64,000 bases of DNA from Erythroxylum novogranatense (Eukaryota; Streptophyta; Magnoliopsida; Malpighiales; Erythroxylaceae). The stretch spans positions 70,571,523 to 70,635,522 of the forward strand of contig CM057228.1 of NCBI GenBank assembly GCA_029891385.1, in the 5' to 3' direction. Of this stretch, positions 35,081 to 45,949 are shown in pieces (position 1 is the first letter of the stretch; each line of letters opens with the position of its first letter). The position numbers and the translations under genes are program-made. Below the pieces are notes generated by a model, which was given only the letters and a program-made list of their open reading frames with translations, was not told where the DNA came from and made no database searches.

Positions 35081-35576
35081 GCTGCCTCTCATTAAACACT
35101 CTAGTCCTTATAAGTTGCAATGGCTTAATGAGTGTGGAGAGGTTACGGTGAACAAGCAAGTGCTAGTGGCATTCTCAATTGAGAGATATTCTGATGAAGT
35201 GTTGTGTGATGTAGTTCCTATGCATGTTGGTCATTTACTATTGGGGAGACCATGGCAATATGATAGGCGTGTACTACATGATGGATTCAAAAATAGATAT
35301 TCATTCAAGATGGGGGAGAAACACTTCACGTTGGCACCCCTTTCACCAAAAGAAGTTCATGAGGATCAGTTGAGACTTGCAAAAGCCATGGAAGAACAAA
35401 AACTTGGAGAGGCTGAGAGTTTAAAAAGAAAAAAAGAAAAAGAGGCCATTCAAGAAAATAAGAACAAGGGCACTAGTGAGCAAAAGAAAGAGAGTGGTGC
35501 AGTTGAAAAAGGAGAGAAGAGTGAAAAGAAGAGTGGAACAAAAAAAGTACTTTCTTTGCAAAAGAAAAAGAGTTGA
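35076..35576 (+). pseudogene. Protease C-terminal part and charged linker, copy G3
   Basis: The frame of 166 codons starts within protease (LPLIKHSSPYKLQWLNECGE), so the catalytic D-G-G is missing. It continues through HLLLGRPWQYDRRVLHDGF and a linker dominated by Lys and Glu (AKAMEEQKLGEAESLKRKKE onward). A frameshift ends it in KKVLSLQKKKS. The joint at 35080 removed the 3' end of the LTR, the primer site, the leader, gag and the start of protease. Confidence 0.85.
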
Positions 35577-35579
35577 GGA

Positions 35580-36614
35580 AGGTCATGTACACACAAAAGC
35601 CATTGGTTTTGCTTATGTAGAAGGAGTTGTTTTATGGTGAGACTGACCTTGACCCTTCTATGCCTAGAGTTATGAGACTTGTTTTGCAGGAATAGTCTGA
35701 TGTCTTTCCAGATGAGTTGCCCAAGGGACTACCAGCATTGAGGGGCATTGAACATCAGATTGATCTCGTGCCAGGAGTTCAAATTCCAAATCGCCCAGCC
35801 TATAGGAGTAATCCTGAGGAGACAAAGGAGCTTCAAAGGCAAGTGGAAGAGTTGCTTGAGAGGGGGCACGTGAGAGAAAGTCTAAGCCCATGCGCAGTTC
35901 CAATGCTATTGGTGCCAAAGAAAGATGGAACTTGGCGTATGTGCGTGGATTGCAGGGCAATAAATAAGATAACGGTAGTATCGCCACCCCATTCCTAGGC
36001 TAGATGATATGTTTGATGAGCTACATGGTGCTTGTTTATTTACAAAAATTGATCTCATGAGTGGTTATCATCATATTAGAATGAAAGTAGGGGATGAATG
36101 AAAAATAGCCTTTAAAACAAAATATGGTCTATATGAGTGGATGGTCATGCCATTTGGTTTGACAAATACACCTAGCACTTGTATGAGATTCACGAACCAT
36201 GTTTTGCGTGATTTTATTGGCAAGTTTGTGGTTGTATACTTTGATGACATTTTAATTTATAGCAAAAGCCTTGATGAGCATGTTATGCATCTTAAATCTA
36301 TACTAGAAGCACTTAGGCGTGAAAAACTATATGCTAAATTTAAAAAGTGTTCTTTTTGTATGGATAAAGTTGTTTTTCTTGGCTTTGTTATTTCTGCCCA
36401 TGGTGTGCATGTTGATGAGGAGAAGGTTAAGGCTATTAAAGATTGGCCTACTCCTAAGTGTATTAGTGATGTGCGTAGTTTTTATGGTTTAGCTAGCTTA
36501 TATAGGCGTTTTGTGAAAGATTTTAGTACCATTCTTTGCGCCATTGGTGAAATAATTAAAAGGATATTGGATTTAAGTGGAATGAGGCACAAGAACTTGC
36601 TTTTAATACATTGA
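35580..36614 (+). pseudogene. Reverse transcriptase, broken, copy G3
   Basis: Frames 35717-35998 and 36141-36614 cover RT. The first gives NRPAYRSNPEETKELQRQ and CAVPMLLVPKKDGTWRMCV, and breaks at ITVVSPPHS, where two bases are missing compared with copy G1. The second carries [17 protein letters not shown] and the intact catalytic [12 protein letters not shown]. Further stops lie near 35690 and 36100. Confidence 0.87.
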
Positions 36615-37056
36615 AAGATAAATTGTGTTCTGCTACTGTATTGAGTTTGCCTAACTTTAATGAAGCTTTTGAGATAGAATGTGATGCCTCGGGTTAGGTA
36701 TTAGTCTTTGTTTTGATGCAGGTAAGCGTCCCATTGCATACTTCAATTGAAAAGCTTCATGGGTCACAATTGAATTATTCCACTTATGACAAGGAACTCT
36801 ATGCCTTGGTGAGAGCATTGGAGACTTGGCAGCATTATCTCCGCCAAAAGAGTTTGTGATCCATTTCGATCATGAGTCATTGAAACATCTAAAGGGCCAA
36901 GGTAAGTTGAACAAGAGGCATGCGAAGTGGCTGGAATTCATAGAGACCTTTCCATACGTGATACAATATAAACAAGGTAAGGAGAATGTAGTTGCTTATG
37001 CACTTTCAACAAGGTACACTCTAATCACTACTTTAAGTTCTAAATTGTTAGGTTGA
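36615..37056 (+). pseudogene. RNase H, broken, copy G3
   Basis: The open part (36826-37056) reads [20 protein letters not shown] and ends at [19 protein letters not shown], where the common ADALSRR has become AYALSTR. Upstream the ECDASG word is followed by a stop near 36696. Confidence 0.82.
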
Positions 37057-38015
37057 GTACATTAGGGATTTGTACTTTAAGTTCTAAGACCCATCCTTAT
37101 GGTTTGTATACTCCTTTGCCTGTGCCTAAGCATCCGTGGACTGACATATCTATGGACTTTGTTTTAGGGTTGTCTAGGAACAAAAAAGGTAGGGATAGTA
37201 TATTTGTAGTAGTAGATCGGTTTAGTAAGATGGCACATTTCATTGCATGTCATAAACCGATAATGCTTTGTAAATATTGCCGAGTTGTTTTTAGGGATGT
37301 TGTGCGTTTGCATGGTGTTCCTAAGACTATTGTTTCTGATCGTGATGTGAAGTTTTTAAGCCACTTTTGGCGTGTTCTTTGGGGTAAGCTAGGTACTAAA
37401 CTTTTGTTTTCTACTACTTGCCATCCTCAAACTGACGGACAAATTGAGGTGGTGAATAGAACTTTAGGTTCTGTTTTACGTGCCGTGGTCGGTAAAAATA
37501 TTAAAACATGGGAAGAATGTTTGCCATTAGTTGAATTTGCATACAATAGGAGCATACATTCTACTACTGGTTATTCACCTTTTGAGATTGTTTATGGTTT
37601 TAATCCATTAACACATTTAGATTTGTGTTCTTTACCTTTAAATGAGATAACTAGTACAGATGGCCAAAAGAAAGCAGATTTGGTGCGCAACATTCATGAG
37701 AAGGCCAGACAACACCTAGAGAAGCGGAATGAAGCATATGCACAAAGAGCTAATCAAGGGCGAAAGTTGATGCAATTTGAGCCTGGTGATTGGGTTTGGT
37801 TACATTTTAGGAAAGAGAGGTTTCCTAAACAAAGGAAATCCAAGTTGGATCCTAGAGGTGATGGGCCTTTCCAAGTCCGTGAAAAGATTAATAATAATGC
37901 CTACAGGATTGATTTGCCAGGTGAGTATCAAGTATCTGCTACGTTTAATGTTGCTGATCTCTCTCCATTTGATAATGCAGGGGCTGATTCGAGGACGAAT
38001 TCTTTTGAGGATTGA
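37053..38015 (+). pseudogene. Integrase lacking its zinc finger, copy G3
   Basis: The frame of 320 codons starts in a joint ([14 protein letters not shown]): about 0.4 kb carrying the HHCC finger is deleted. The core is complete with Asp35 ([10 protein letters not shown]), Asp96 (IVSDRDVKF) and Glu132 ([11 protein letters not shown]). The GPY/F module follows ([20 protein letters not shown]) and the frame stops at NSFED, a few codons before the LTR-encoded tail. Although long and clean, it lacks the domain needed for multimerisation and DNA binding. Confidence 0.9.
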
Positions 38016-38020
38016 GGGAA

Positions 38021-38047
38021 TGATACAAGAAACCATGGCAATGGAGA
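38021..38047 (+). repeat. 27-base start of family G LTR, joined to an H LTR
   Basis: TGATACAAGAAACCATGGCA plus seven bases match the start of the G LTR, after a purine run ending GAGGGAA. At 38048 the sequence changes to the start of an H LTR (TGATACAAATGGCATTC). Confidence 0.85.
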
Positions 38048-38982
38048 TGATACAAATGGCATTCAAAATGCTACATGCAGCAATTTGGAAAATCGAGCTA
38101 AAGTGCAAGGCGATGTCATGGGAAATCATATTGAGGCTGTTCAAGCAAAACAAGCAAAACAAGATCATTCAAGTGCCAACATGGAAGGTTTTCCTAGTAT
38201 GGAAAGTTTTGTCGGTCCAGTCACAAGGTCCCGAGCAAAGCGTCTGAAGGAGCAACTCCAAACTTATGTGCAAAACCATGTTGAAAGTGGGCTATCCAAG
38301 TATGGCAAGTCCATATATGGAAATGTTTTGGAGCCTAAGTATGTCTACATAATTGGGCTAACAGACTAGTTTGGGATGTTTGTGTTTTGAGCTTGTTTTG
38401 GGTCAAATTTGGGTTTGTTTGTTATGGGTTGTTTTATTTGTCTCTTTTGGGGTTAGAACAAGTGAAATGGGCCACATTTCAAGGGGGCCAAGTTGGTTTT
38501 AATCTCTTCTATTTCAGACTTGGTTTATGGGTTTAATTTAGCTTTTTAAGTTAGAATACATGGGCCCTTGTTATTCTACTTAAGCCCATTTCGAAATCCA
38601 TTAGGTTTAGGTATAAATTAAGCATGTTTTAGGGTTTTGGTGGCTCTCATATTCAGATCTCCATCCTATTCTCTCCAGCAGCCACCTCCCTGTCAACATT
38701 GAAGAGAGATTTTGCTTTCTTTTATGTTTATGCACAAGGTGTTCTTATTGATTGCAATTGAGTTTATCTATTGTTATCAATTTTAATTCCTATTTCTTGT
38801 GTTCTTGAGTACTTAACTGATTGGGGTTCAAGGGGATTTCTGCAAATTAACTTGGGTTCTTGTCATAAGTGGTTTTGGGTGTAAGAACAAATATTATCCT
38901 GATTGCTTTGTTGAGAAACAAATTCTTATTTGATTGGTAACGAGTTCTAAGGGATGATTAAGGGTCTCGGGGTTCCGCATCA
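38048..38982 (+). repeat. Family H LTR, 5' LTR of the H element
   Basis: It starts TGATACAAATGGC and ends GGTTCCGCATCA (935 bp), followed by an initiator-Met primer site. It matches 60863-61796 on the opposite strand and the partial LTR at 44433-44935. A TATA-like GTATAAATTA lies near 38610-38620. CTCTCCAGCAGCC just downstream may mark the transcript start zone. Confidence 0.92.
38085..38369 (+). pseudogene. LTR-encoded pol tail, family H
   Basis: The 94-codon frame holds SFVGPVTRSRAKRLKEQLQT, then YVQNHVESGLSKYGKS, and ends YIIGLTD-stop. The copy at 61475-61741 is nearly identical, ending YITGLTD. The motif is shared with B, F and G tails. In this place it sits in a 5' LTR and is not preceded by H integrase. 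Confidence 0.72.
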
Positions 38983-38984
38983 TT

Positions 38985-38996
38985 TGGTATCAGAGC
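38985..38996 (+). other. Primer binding site, H element
   Basis: TGGTATCAGAGC two bases after the LTR end at 38982. Confidence 0.93.
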
Positions 38997-39862
38997 ATTG
39001 GTTCCAATCAAGTAAGTATTTATTCCGTTTTGACTGAAAAACAAAAAAAAATCGTTCTTGTAGGCTGTTTGTTTCAAACATAAAATTTCCAGATCTTACA
39101 TATACAAAATCGTGCAATTGAGCTGAACAAATGTTATTTTCGATTTTGTTGGTTTCAAATCTTCTGGAAAACATTAAAAGTTCAAGGGAAAACATGATTA
39201 TAGCTGTTGTTTGGGTGTTTGAAATTTCAGAATAGTTTAGGTATAAATAGCGCAATTTTTGTACTGTTCGTTTCTAATTCTTTTCAATTGAGTTTAGTTG
39301 CTGGCCAAATCCATACTTTACATTTTGTTTTTGTTTGAGTGTTTTGAGTGATAATTTGGGGTTCCATTTGGGAATTTCAAGTTTCTGATATAAAATTCTA
39401 GAAGTCGTCATTTGCTTGCATCCTTTAGTTTTCTGTTATTGAATCTGCCTATTTGCATCTATTACATTAGAAAGGCTGTAATATTGATTCATTGCTGCCT
39501 TACAAAAGAAAAAAATCATCATACACTTATTGGTAATTCAAGTGTGTGCTTTCAGTTTTGTTGTTTGCGTCATTTTTGCTTCTAGTATTTTGTGTGTTTT
39601 CCTTCTTTGTTTAGGTTTTTCCTTGCAAATTCTCAATTAAAATTGGTTGCATTAAGATATCTGATTGCTGTTTGAATTGGCCCTTAAGTATAAACATTGA
39701 AAGATTGCTTGAGTGGTAAAAGGCAAGAGTGTGTGAGCTCAAAAGAGGGAAAAAGCCAAGTTTGAGTGAAAACACGAGAGGTGTGTCGTTACTTCAAGAG
39801 TAAACACGTGAGGGAGTGTTTGTGAGGAATATTTTTTTGTTATCCTTGTTGAAATTTTCAGA
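38997..39862 (+). other. 5' leader of the H element, no gene
   Basis: It has ordinary AT-rich sequence with T-rich runs and no conserved open frame. The last part (GAGAGGTGTG, CACGTGAGGGAGTGTTTGTG) resembles the leader just before gag in families B and G. Confidence 0.72.
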
Positions 39863-40073
39863 TTGGCCATGGATTCTCAAGAAAGTGGGGTTGAGAAACA
39901 AGATCAAGCTTTCATTCTAAAAGCCATGCAACAGGAGTTCCAAAGAATGCCAATCATGATGAGGGACATGAGTGAAAGAATTGACAAGGGTTCTGGCCAA
40001 CATGTTCCAAGTCCGAGAAGACAACCAACACGTCCAATTGAACATGAATATAATGAAGAGTTTGATGATCAAG

Positions 40074-42476
40074 TGTTGGACCCCGCTGCCGGAGCCCAAC
40101 GTCTGACGTGAGAGCGTGGCGGGGAAGACGTGAGCAAGGGAAAAAGACCCGCGGAAGTGTAATGGGCCTATTGGAAAGTACACTTGAAACCCACTTTCAT
40201 GCATAATTGAAGTATATAAAGCGGAACATGTAAATTAAACAGTTTAGAGAAGAGACCATCGGAAAGTCAATGGACCCATCATGATCATACTCAAAACGTG
40301 CTTTCATGCTTGTAAACAACCAAATCCTAATTCATGTTTCAATTGATGATATCTCAAACAAATTACAACTCGAGTTCAAGAGCCAAAATATAAAACACTC
40401 TTGAACCAATGATACTTGAAATGAAATTAAAGTCATGAAAATAAATATGACAAAATATAACTGAGTCTTTGTCGTACTCGTGACTCACTCACTCGATCTC
40501 CGCTCACACCGTATGGGGAGATTAGAGGATAAGGTATAACGCTCGTGGGAACATATTTATAATATAGTAATAAGCAAAATAATATTCAAAATATCTCATT
40601 GCGTAATACTTGTTGAAATCATAATATGAACATGTATGAGTCATTTCTTGTAAAGTGCTTGATTTACGAATAAATCATGATGCATGTCGATAACATTTCA
40701 TAACACATAACATGATGGTTTGGGTGTCCCGGTTCAGGACGTCTACACATAGCCATCGAAATGTTGATGTGTAGACGTAGTTTCATGAGGGAATCTATCT
40801 GAGAAACCCTGTGCCACAGTCGGGCAGGCGGGAGAAGCCTTTCTGAGTCAATGTGCACTTGACTATAGTGAGGGACACCACAAACCCACATAAGCATGCA
40901 TAAATCGTATTCTTGTAAACTGGTTTGCCAATCCGGCACTTGCTTGTGATCTTGCTTGTCATATATAAATATTTCGTAAAGCTTGAATTCATGCACTTGT
41001 ATTCGTGAAAGGAAAACATTCCTTTGTAAAACTCTTGATAATAGTCATGAATGCATAACACAATGCAGAATATGATCATTCATGGTAGTATGCAATGCGA
41101 TCGTGGAATGTCAGAATGTAAATGCATAAGATCTTGCTTGATTTGAACTAAACAATGAGTACCTATATCTTGTATTATAAATATGAACCCACCCGATATC
41201 CTGCTTGTTCTTGCCTAGATTGAATTTCCTCTTGTGCCTCTTGATCCTCTTGCCTCTCTTGCTCTCCTAAAAAAAATAAGAATCAATTCTCATTCGAACT
41301 CATGAAAAAACCATAATATTACCATTCTTAACTTCCAACTAAAATTTCACATCCTTAGAAACCAATTCATCACTTCATCACTTCATCTAACTTGTAGATC
41401 TATCTCTCTAGGTCACAACGCCTCTAAAATCACCCCAAAAGGACCTCTGCAGAAAAAGATATAAGGTTGGAACCAAAATCTGCCAAAAATTGACATTTCA
41501 CCGCGGCTGAGTAGCTAGCGCGTGCGTGCCGCGGCAAAGGCCGTCTCGCCGCGGCGAGAGGCCTGCATGCCGCGGCGTGCACGTGTCTCTTTGCGCCCGC
41601 CGCGCCTCCTAACTCGTACGCCGCGTCTCGCCAACCTCATATACACCTGCCGCGGCTCACAACACGCCGCGTCTCACCATGTCACAAATTCACCAATAAA
41701 ATAGCACACCGCGGCGTGTGCAGCCTTCCTTGCACGCCGCGGCATGTTCATGAACATGCCGCAGCGTGTGGGTCGCAAAAACTCATCCGAACCCAGATTT
41801 TCCAGATTTCTGCAGAATCAAACCTATTCTTTTCGTTCATTCAATACTCTTAAACTATATATCAAGCATCATACTCCCTTTCTACACTTGTCTAACACAA
41901 CAACAGCCACAAAACACAACTAAATCCACAAATCTTCCAAAGTTCATCTCAAACCCTAACTTCACCGATTCATCCTCAATCCAAACTATTTCCAGCAAAT
42001 CAAATATTCAATCCAACACAAACAAGTATAAAAGAGTGATTCTTACTGTAAGAACACTTGAAATCCGTCGAAGATCTACAAACAAAGCTTTCCCTCTTTT
42101 CTTCCTCTCTTCTTCCTCTCACTGCCGCCGACTCTCTTCTTCGGTTTCTCTTCCTTTCTATTTCTCTTCTTTATTTCCTTACTCTAATTTCTTTAACCTA
42201 CATAATAAGCCAAAGACTCAAATGCCCCTCCTTACTTAGGCTAAAGTCATCCTAACTCAAATACTTGTCCAATATGCCCTTAACCATAATTACCCTTTCA
42301 TAACCATTTTTACTCTTCCTAACACTTATTCCATAAACATATATTTCATACCAAACTCAATTAAATCCAAATTTTCCATGAATATTCTCAATAAAATCAA
42401 ACTATACCATAAATCATAATTCAAATAATTTCATACTTAATAACTTCAAGAAAACAAAAAAATTTGGGGTCTAACA
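40074..42476 (-). mobile_element. Family A solo LTR inside H gag, TSD tcaag
   Basis: It starts TGTTGGACCCCGCTGCCGG and ends TTTGGGGTCTAACA (2403 bp). TCAAG flanks it at 40069-40073 and 42477-42481. It has only one copy of the 71-bp unit and keeps seven CCGCGG words at 41501-41742, so it is a different and less altered subfamily member than 1-15674. Orientation is given by comparison with the coding copies. Confidence 0.95.
41501..41742. repeat. Cluster of CCGCGG palindromes in the family A LTR
   Basis: Seven CCGCGG words occur in about 240 bases, embedded in short near-palindromes such as GCCGTCTCGCCGCGGCGAGA. The LTRs at 1-2199 and 6983-8550 keep one each and 13290-15674 none. Confidence 0.9.
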
Positions 42477-43429
42477 TCAAGCCACCATGATAAATGAAGG
42501 TAGAAACTATGGAGGAGTAAGGAGGGGTCGAAATGATCTTGACAGAAACCTAGGAAGTATCAAAATGAAAATTCCATTGTTTCGGGCAAAATGATCCCGA
42601 GGCATACATGGAATGGGAAAGAAAGGTGGAGCTCATTTTTAGTGTCATAATTACTCGGAAGAAAAGAAGGTAAAGCTTGCTGCTAGTAGAGTTTAGTGAG
42701 TATGCCATTGTGTGGTGGGACCAATTGATTATGAGTAGACGGAGAAAGAGAGAACGCGTTCTATCCAAACATGGGAGGAGATGAAAGCCATTATGAGAAG
42801 ACGTTTTGTTCCTAGCCACTATTATAGGGAATTGCATCAAAAATTGCAAAGCCTTGTTCAAGGATCAAAGAGTGTGGAGGACTACTATAAAGAGATGGAG
42901 ATAGCAATGATAAGGGCAAATGTGGAGGAAGATAGAGAAGCCACCATGGCAAGGTTTCTCAATGGACTCAACAGAGATATTGCTAATGTGGTAGAGCTTC
43001 AACATTATGTGGAGATAGAAGACATGGTACATATGGCCATGAAAATAGAAAAGCAATTGAAGCGAAAGGGAATTGCGAGGCAAGCCAACACATATTCGAC
43101 TCAAAATTCCCAATGGAAGTCGAATTGGAGGAATGATAACAAGGCTGCCCAATTCAAAAGAGATGACAAAACCAAGTCAAAAGAACCATTCGACAACAAA
43201 AACAAAGGTATTTCTACTTCCCACACTAACAGAAATAGAGATATCAAATGTTTTAAATGTTTGGGATTTGGTCATATAGCTTCACAATGCCCAAACAAAA
43301 TAGTAATGGTGATGCGTGGTGGTGAGGTTGAAAACGACGATGAGAGTGATGTCGATGATGAGATGCCTTCCTTGGAGGATGGTAGTGATGGGGAGTTGCC
43401 TATGGAGGGTAGTTATCTTTCATACTAGA

Positions 43430-44432
43430 TGCTTAGTTAGTGGGAAAGTGTGTAGTGTGATTGTTGATGGGGGTAGTTGTGTGAATGTGGCTAGTACATT
43501 ATTTGTTGATAAATTGGGACTAGAAACTACTAAACATCCAAGACCTTACAAATTACAGTGGCTAGTCATATGTTGTTGGGTAGACCATGGCAATGGGATA
43601 GAAGAGTAATGCATGATGGGTATTTAAATAGGTGTGTAGTGGAGAAAGAGGGCAAAAGGTATACACTTTTACCTTTGACACCAAAACAAAATTTTTAAAA
43701 CCAAATGCAACTTGAAAAATCCTATGATGAATTTGCACAAAAAGAGGCTGGGAGAAAAAGAAAAGAAAATGAGAAAGAAAGAGAAAAGAAAGAGAAAAAG
43801 GAGAGTGAGAGAAAAACAGAAGGCAAATCTAAAGAGAAAAAGAATGAAGATAATTCAGCCAATGAGAGAAAAGAAGACAGAAATGAGAAAAAAGAAGAAA
43901 GAAAAGTGAAGTTCTATGCAAAAGTGAGGGATGTGAAGAGAGCTTTGATGACAAACATGCCAATGTTTGTACTTTTGTACAAAGAGGCTTCTTTTTCATT
44001 GAATCCTTCCCATATGTGATACAATACAAGCAAGGAAAAGAGAATGTTGTAGCTGATGCACTCTCTAGAAGGTATTCTTTGATTTCAACTCTTTCTTCTA
44101 AGTTGTTGGGATTTGAGCACATGAAAGAATTGTATGCACATGACGCTGATTTTTCAAATGTGTTTGTTGCTTGTGAATATGCTGCATTCAATGATTTTTA
44201 TAGGCATGAAGGATTTCTATTTAAGAAAGGGAAATTATGTGTGCCTAATAGTTCAATTCGAGAATTACTTGTTCGTGAAGTACATAGTGGGGGGCTCATA
44301 GGACATTTTGGTATAGACAAGACATTGAGTATGTTGCATGAGCATTTCTTTTGGCCAAATATGCGCAAAGACATTCAGAAAATCTGTTCACGTTTCATAT
44401 CATGCAGGCAAGCTAAGTCTAGAGTTCAACCA
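43430..44432 (+). pseudogene. Pol of the H element: protease, linker, RNase H end and integrase start, with RT deleted
   Basis: Protease is recognised by VCSVIVDGGSCVNVASTLFV (43316-43609), again D-G-G, with a deletion soon after. A linker dense in Lys, Glu and Arg follows (43705-43990: KEAGRKRKENEKEREKKEKK and on). Near 43992 the sequence jumps from FVLLYKEASF to [20 protein letters not shown] (RNase H end), so all of RT and most of RNase H are missing. Integrase begins (REVHSGGLIGHFGIDKT, then CSRFISCRQAKS, with one finger Cys changed to Phe context) and is cut at 44433 by LTR sequence. Confidence 0.85.
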
Positions 44433-44935
44433 CAAGAGGGCCACGTTGGTTTTAATTTCTTCTATTTCAGACTTGGTTTATGGGTTTAATTTAGCTTTTT
44501 AAGTTAGAATACATGGGCCCTTGTTATTCTACTTAAGCCCATTTCGAAATCCATTAGGTTTAGGTATAAATTAAGCATGTTTTAGGGTTTTGGTGGCTCT
44601 CATATTCAGATCTCCATCTTATTCTCTCCAGCAGCCACCTCCCTCTCAACATTGAAGAGAGAGTTCGCTTTCTTTTATGTTTATGCACAAGGTGTTCTTA
44701 TTGATTGCAATTGAGTTTATCTTTTGTTATCAATTTTAATTCCTATTTCTTGTGTTCTTGAGTACTTAACGGATTGGGGTTCAAGGGGATTTCTGCAAAT
44801 TAACTTTGGTTCTTGTCATAAGTGTTCTTGGGTGTAAGAACAAATATTATCCTGATTGCTTTGTTGAGAAACAAATTTTGATTTGATTGGTAACGAGTTC
44901 TAAGGGACGATTAAGGGTCTCGAGGTTCCGCATCA
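44433..44935 (+). repeat. Family H 3' LTR, 3' half only
   Basis: It joins integrase at CAAGAGGGCC and follows the H LTR to its end GGTTCCGCATCA at 44935. The first 0.43 kb of LTR and the rest of integrase are deleted. The flank ACTAG does not match the flank of the left LTR (GGAGA), so the two ends do not come from one simple insertion. Confidence 0.87.
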
Positions 44936-45949
44936 ACTAGTATGTACAATAGCATACATGACTATGCATGGTATGTATATGGTACTACATTCATGCACAT
45001 AGTGATGGGAGACCCAATAGGAACTTGTCCTATAGAACCTTCAACAAGATGGAACTATGCCCAGGAGTAGATAGAAACAGAACACAAAGAGAAAATGGGC
45101 GGATAGAAGAATGTTGGTCGATGAAACGAACCCTAAGAGAACTTGTCTCTTAGAACTCTATCAAGAATGTTAGTCAATGGAAAGAACCCTAAAAGAACTT
45201 GTCTCTTAGAACTCTAACCTTTGGACGCCACAAAGGAATACCACTCCTTTGATAAGTCAACTATTCTCAAAGAATACAAAGACAGCAAGAAAGCTCTCAA
45301 TATTATTTCTAAATGAAAGATCCCCTTTTAAAGTACATAGAGGTAGCCCATTTATAGGGAAACCTTCCTAACTTAATGTCCTAAAGAAGATACTAAATAA
45401 AAGGAAACAAATCAATTCCTAAAAGGAAATAAAATAAACTTATAAAGGTGTTGACTAGATCACCTTATTTCAAGGAAACAAAAAAGGAAACTAAATAAAA
45501 CATGACCTCAACATGTTGGACCTTAGGGATCATGTTCTTATCCTTATTTTTAAGTGGCACATTCTTGTCACATGGTACTTTAAGTGAGTTCTGTTGGGAC
45601 CCGATCCGAGAACCGGATCCCAACCGGAAAAGAGAAAGAACGGAGGAAACGAAACAACCAAGCGTAATCAAAGCGAATAAAGCGAAATGCGAAGCGAAAA
45701 AATAAATAAACGTATCACAAGAAACACATCCGACATCCGAAACAATAATCAAAGAAAACGATTGAATGAACATAATCAAACTAATGCAATTCACGTAAAT
45801 CACATATCAATATATGCACTAATTCTTTAAATCATTCAAATCATAAATCACATAATTTGAAAACCATGAAATTCATAAGTCTTCTATTTTCTAAAACTCA
45901 TTTTACTCCTTTGAAATCATAATTTCAAACATTTACATCCTTTTCAAAC
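44433..45949. repeat. Left arm of a 1.5-kb inverted segmental duplication
   Basis: It matches the reverse complement of 59893-61375. The arm crosses an H LTR end, 67 bases of RY DNA, part of an F LTR and the start of the E LTR. The copies differ by small indels: a loss of about 55 bases between two AGAGAA words near 60720 in the right arm, and about 20 extra bases in the right arm's E part. They are therefore separate old copies, not an assembly echo. Confidence 0.9.

Larger units (their letters stand above)
39863..43428 (+). pseudogene. Gag of the H element, split by a family A solo LTR
   Basis: The N-terminal part (39863-40073) reads MAMDSQESGVEKQDQAFILK and runs to EYNEEFDDQ, where the solo LTR starts. 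After it (42477 on) gag resumes with NEGRNYGGVRRGRNDLDR-like sequence in a damaged frame, then a clean 215-codon frame (42781-43428). That frame carries [36 protein letters not shown] and the knuckle [14 protein letters not shown]. An acidic tail ([17 protein letters not shown]) ends it. The interruption plus frameshifts near 42580-42780 inactivate it. Confidence 0.88.

Noticed and set aside
38040..38050. GGAGA before the H LTR as a TSD
   Set aside because: The other outer flank of the H element is ACTAG, so the ends do not match.
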